A stretch of DNA of 6,294 nt from Planctomycetota bacterium (GTDB taxonomy: Bacteria; Planctomycetota; Phycisphaerae; UBA1845; CAIVHJ01), in assembly GCA_022573485.1 (NCBI GenBank), contig JACZTW010000231.1, positions 1 through 6,294 on the forward strand, read 5' to 3'. The position numbers were made by a program, and so were the translations under genes. Positions 4,834 to 6,294 of this stretch are shown in pieces. The notes beneath the pieces were generated by a model. That model was not told the origin of the DNA, searched no databases, and was given only the letters and a program-made list of their open reading frames with translations. The first letter of the stretch is position 1; the number at the start of each line of letters is the position of its first letter.

Positions 4834-5118
4834 GGGTCCTCGACCCAATGCTCCGCTTCGCCCGCTGGCCCGCATTGCACCAGCCTGCGGGCACACCGGC
4901 GTTGCGGCATCCGCCACGCCGGAACATGCCGGTCGCGTTCCAGCGCTTGTCTCAATGCGAGCACGGGTGAGCGTACTCGCCCATGTCACCGCGCCCCACG
5001 TGAGGTAAGTATTGCGTCCCCCGAACAGCCTACGCAACAGCAGTGCCACACCCGACCGTCAGTGCCTCCCCGCCGAATTGGGCGTTCCATGACTTGCTGT
5101 CGAGGCCGTTTCGGCCTC
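4834..5118. repeat. Dyad-rich intergenic segment
   Basis: Five inverted repeats lie in the gap after the acetyltransferase: GGGTC/GACCC (4834-4846), starting 4 nt after the stop; CAATGC/GCATTG (4846-4877); CCGGCGT/ACGCCGG (4896-4922) with an inner GCGG/CCGC pair, making an 11-bp stem with one mismatch and a CAT loop; GGGTGAG/CTCGCCC (4965-4982, one G-U pair); and GAGGCCG/CGGCCTC (5102-5118) around TTT. None is followed by a T-run. No gene is supported between 4831 and 5263. The segment could be a dispersed palindromic element, a set of transcript-end hairpins or a structured RNA. Confidence 0.4.
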
Positions 5119-5153
5119 ATTGGAGCCGCGCAGCAGCCTGACGGCCTGACTGC

Positions 5154-5183
5154 TTGGAATTTGCTGGGCCGTGAAGGTACAAT
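5154..5183 (+). promoter_or_regulatory. Possible promoter of the 5264-6169 gene
   Basis: TTGGAA (5154-5159) and TACAAT (5178-5183) are 18 nt apart. The -10 matches 5 of 6 consensus bases and the -35 matches 4 of 6. A start near 5190 would leave a leader of about 75 nt. Placement marks the switch from GC-rich gap to AT-richer gene. Confidence 0.4.
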
Positions 5184-5263
5184 GTTTGTTAGTGTGACGG
5201 GGCAACCATGCCATTTGGGATATGTCAGGCAATGCCTTGCCGACCGATGTGGGTAAATAGATT

Positions 5264-6169
5264 ATGAGCACAACAACCTTCCCGGACACCGTGCTGGATT
5301 TCGGCGATGCAAAAAACGCCTCGCTTTATTTTAAGCATGTTGTCCCGATGATTAGATTTTCAGACCTGACCAACGAGATCCAGCGAAACATGCCATTTGG
5401 TTCGTTGGGCGGGCACCCTACTGTCGCCAACCAGCTACTACCACCGCGCCTACGCGATCCCAATTCAAAGGGGGTCGGTACAGGGCTCTGGGGTCTTTAC
5501 TTAATAGAGCTTACCCAGGGTCAGGGGTCGCTGACGTTCTCGGATTGGCTCCTTGAAGCAAGATCTTTCCTCCAAAATAATGGCCTACTAGGCTTGCCAA
5601 CCGTGTGGCCGCCAGCAACGTATTCAGCGTCAACTTCGCCTCTCGATAGCAACTACTCCCTTACACTTCACAATTTCCGTTTTGTTGATGCTAGCAGAGC
5701 TTCATGGCATCAGCTTCTGTCCTTTCGGGAGGACGTCGACTCCCAGCGTAAGTTAAGGCGCTTGATTCGGTTTCTGACTGAAGACCAGAAGGGCAAGTCC
5801 AAGCAGGAGATCGAGGATGACTTGCTTGAGGCCATGGAGCACTATGAAAGCGTCGCTAAATCGTGGGGACTAAAGATGCGTGCAGCCGCGCTTTCAGCGA
5901 TAATCTCAGAAAAGAACTTGATAATTACGTGCTTACCAGCAATCGCGGCATCTGTCTTGAAGGTTCCGTTAGAGGCCGTTGCCATCCCCAGTACGATTAT
6001 GGCGATTGGCAGAATCTCACTCGAAATCATGAAGCAACGTCATGCGAACGAAGAACAGTACAGAGAGTTACTCCTTAATAGCCCGATTGCATACTGTATC
6101 AAGGCTCGACGAAAACTCTCGGACGCACCAAGAAGACTAATCGAACGCGTCAAATCATTCATCGACTGA
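5264..6169 (+). CDS. Uncharacterised protein, probably accessory
   Basis: A 301-residue protein I cannot assign to a named family. Visible parts: an N-terminal region with a VLDFGDAKNASLYF motif (10-23) and a following VVPMIRF; a central segment starting S147-W148 with LLSFREDVDSQRKLRRL (151-167), which from memory resembles a recurring W-x-x-L-x-x-F-R-x-D...KLRRLR motif in uncharacterised bacterial proteins; a charged helix (174-200) ending in a likely Y194-x6-W201-G pattern; two hydrophobic stretches (219-232 and 234-249) that could form a membrane hairpin or buried helices; and a C-terminal NSPIAYCIKARRKL (272-285). No signal peptide or catalytic motif is seen. GC content is visibly lower than the neighbours (sampled lines about 43-45% against 68% in the acetyltransferase), suggesting transfer. 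The ATG at 5264 lacks a strong Shine-Dalgarno (only GGG at 5251-5253). Confidence 0.8.
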   Translation: MSTTTFPDTVLDFGDAKNASLYFKHVVPMIRFSDLTNEIQRNMPFGSLGGHPTVANQLLPPRLRDPNSKGVGTGLWGLYLIELTQGQGSLTFSDWLLEARSFLQNNGLLGLPTVWPPATYSASTSPLDSNYSLTLHNFRFVDASRASWHQLLSFREDVDSQRKLRRLIRFLTEDQKGKSKQEIEDDLLEAMEHYESVAKSWGLKMRAAALSAIISEKNLIITCLPAIAASVLKVPLEAVAIPSTIMAIGRISLEIMKQRHANEEQYRELLLNSPIAYCIKARRKLSDAPRRLIERVKSFID

Positions 6170-6197
6170 CCAGGAGGGGGCCATTCCTGCGCCGGTA

Positions 6198-6207
6198 GTC
6201 AATTGAC
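6198..6207. promoter_or_regulatory. GTCAATTGAC palindrome
   Basis: A perfect 10-bp palindrome lies 28 bp after the stop of the uncharacterised gene and about 40 bp ahead of a possible start at the window edge. It could be an operator half-site pair. A 10-bp palindrome alone is weak evidence. Confidence 0.2.
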
Positions 6208-6246
6208 GATCCACGCTAGAGGCAATGGGTGACGAGCGTTATAAAG

Positions 6247-6294
6247 ATGCTATTCGAATTGTGGCCACATAAGCGGAGACGCTATTACTTCATG
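6247..6294 (+). CDS. Possible start of a further gene, cut by the window edge
   Basis: An ATG at 6247 opens a frame that stays open for 16 codons to the window edge, beginning MLFELWPHKRRRYYF. A strong Shine-Dalgarno is not visible (GAG about 12 nt upstream). It is too short to assign. A competing ATG at 6225 in another frame stops at 6270 after 15 codons. Confidence 0.2.
   Translation, partial: MLFELWPHKRRRYYFM

Noticed and set aside
4297..5049. 250-codon open frame on - opposite the acetyltransferase
   Set aside because: It overlaps the intrinsic terminator and the GNAT gene, whose motifs are clear. The product shows no domain.
5062..5256. 64-codon frame on + just before the uncharacterised gene
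   Set aside because: It spans the palindrome at 5102-5118 and the candidate promoter, has no ribosome site and no recognisable sequence.
5208..5401. ATGCCATTTGG occurring twice (about 5209 and 5390)
   Set aside because: An 11-base match with no extension and no symmetry; likely chance.
6171..6189. CAGGA/TCCTG stem as terminator of the uncharacterised gene
   Set aside because: Only 5 bp with a 9-nt loop and no T-run.

Overview
The window looks like chromosomal DNA of a GC-rich bacterium, most likely a member of the Planctomycetota. This assignment is inference from three things: a purine-rich GGGAACA heptamer tract of a kind I associate with planctomycete intergenic DNA; a tiny Tat-signal lipoprotein gene placed just before a short tatA; and a small Gly-tailed RRM RNA-binding protein. 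No rRNA, tRNA, CRISPR array, transposase or phage gene is visible.

Layout. Positions 1-780 hold no convincing gene: a heptamer tandem repeat (139-187) sits in a stretch that may belong to a dispersed intergenic repeat, followed by non-coding DNA with small dyads. On the + strand, 781-1107 encodes a 108-residue predicted Tat-exported lipoprotein, and 1202-1390 a 62-residue TatA-family translocase subunit. Each has a 6-bp hairpin abutting its Shine-Dalgarno sequence. Convergent to these, on the - strand, lie a secreted 326-residue tetratricopeptide-like protein (1422-2402, TTG start, own sigma70-type promoter) and, upstream of it, a calcineurin-like metallophosphoesterase of the YkuE/YaeI/LpxG type (2571-3431). 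A 526-bp divergent gap follows, holding a 16-bp palindrome and two consecutive hairpins just ahead of the RRM protein gene (3958-4278). That gene ends in a textbook intrinsic terminator. Only 23 nt later a GNAT acetyltransferase (4360-4830) starts without a visible Shine-Dalgarno. A 433-bp dyad-rich gap precedes an AT-richer gene of unknown function (5264-6169), probably accessory. The last 125 bases hold a palindrome and possibly the first codons of another gene.

How the genes fit together. The clearest functional link is the Tat lipoprotein next to tatA: a likely substrate or accessory factor beside a translocase subunit. The other genes look like independent units (envelope or periplasmic TPR-like protein, membrane-associated phosphoesterase, RNA-binding protein, acetyltransferase). 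I see no known defence, secretion or biosynthetic cluster. The best candidates for something undescribed are the Tat lipoprotein/tatA pair with its matching leader hairpins, the leader of the RRM gene, and the 5264-6169 orphan.
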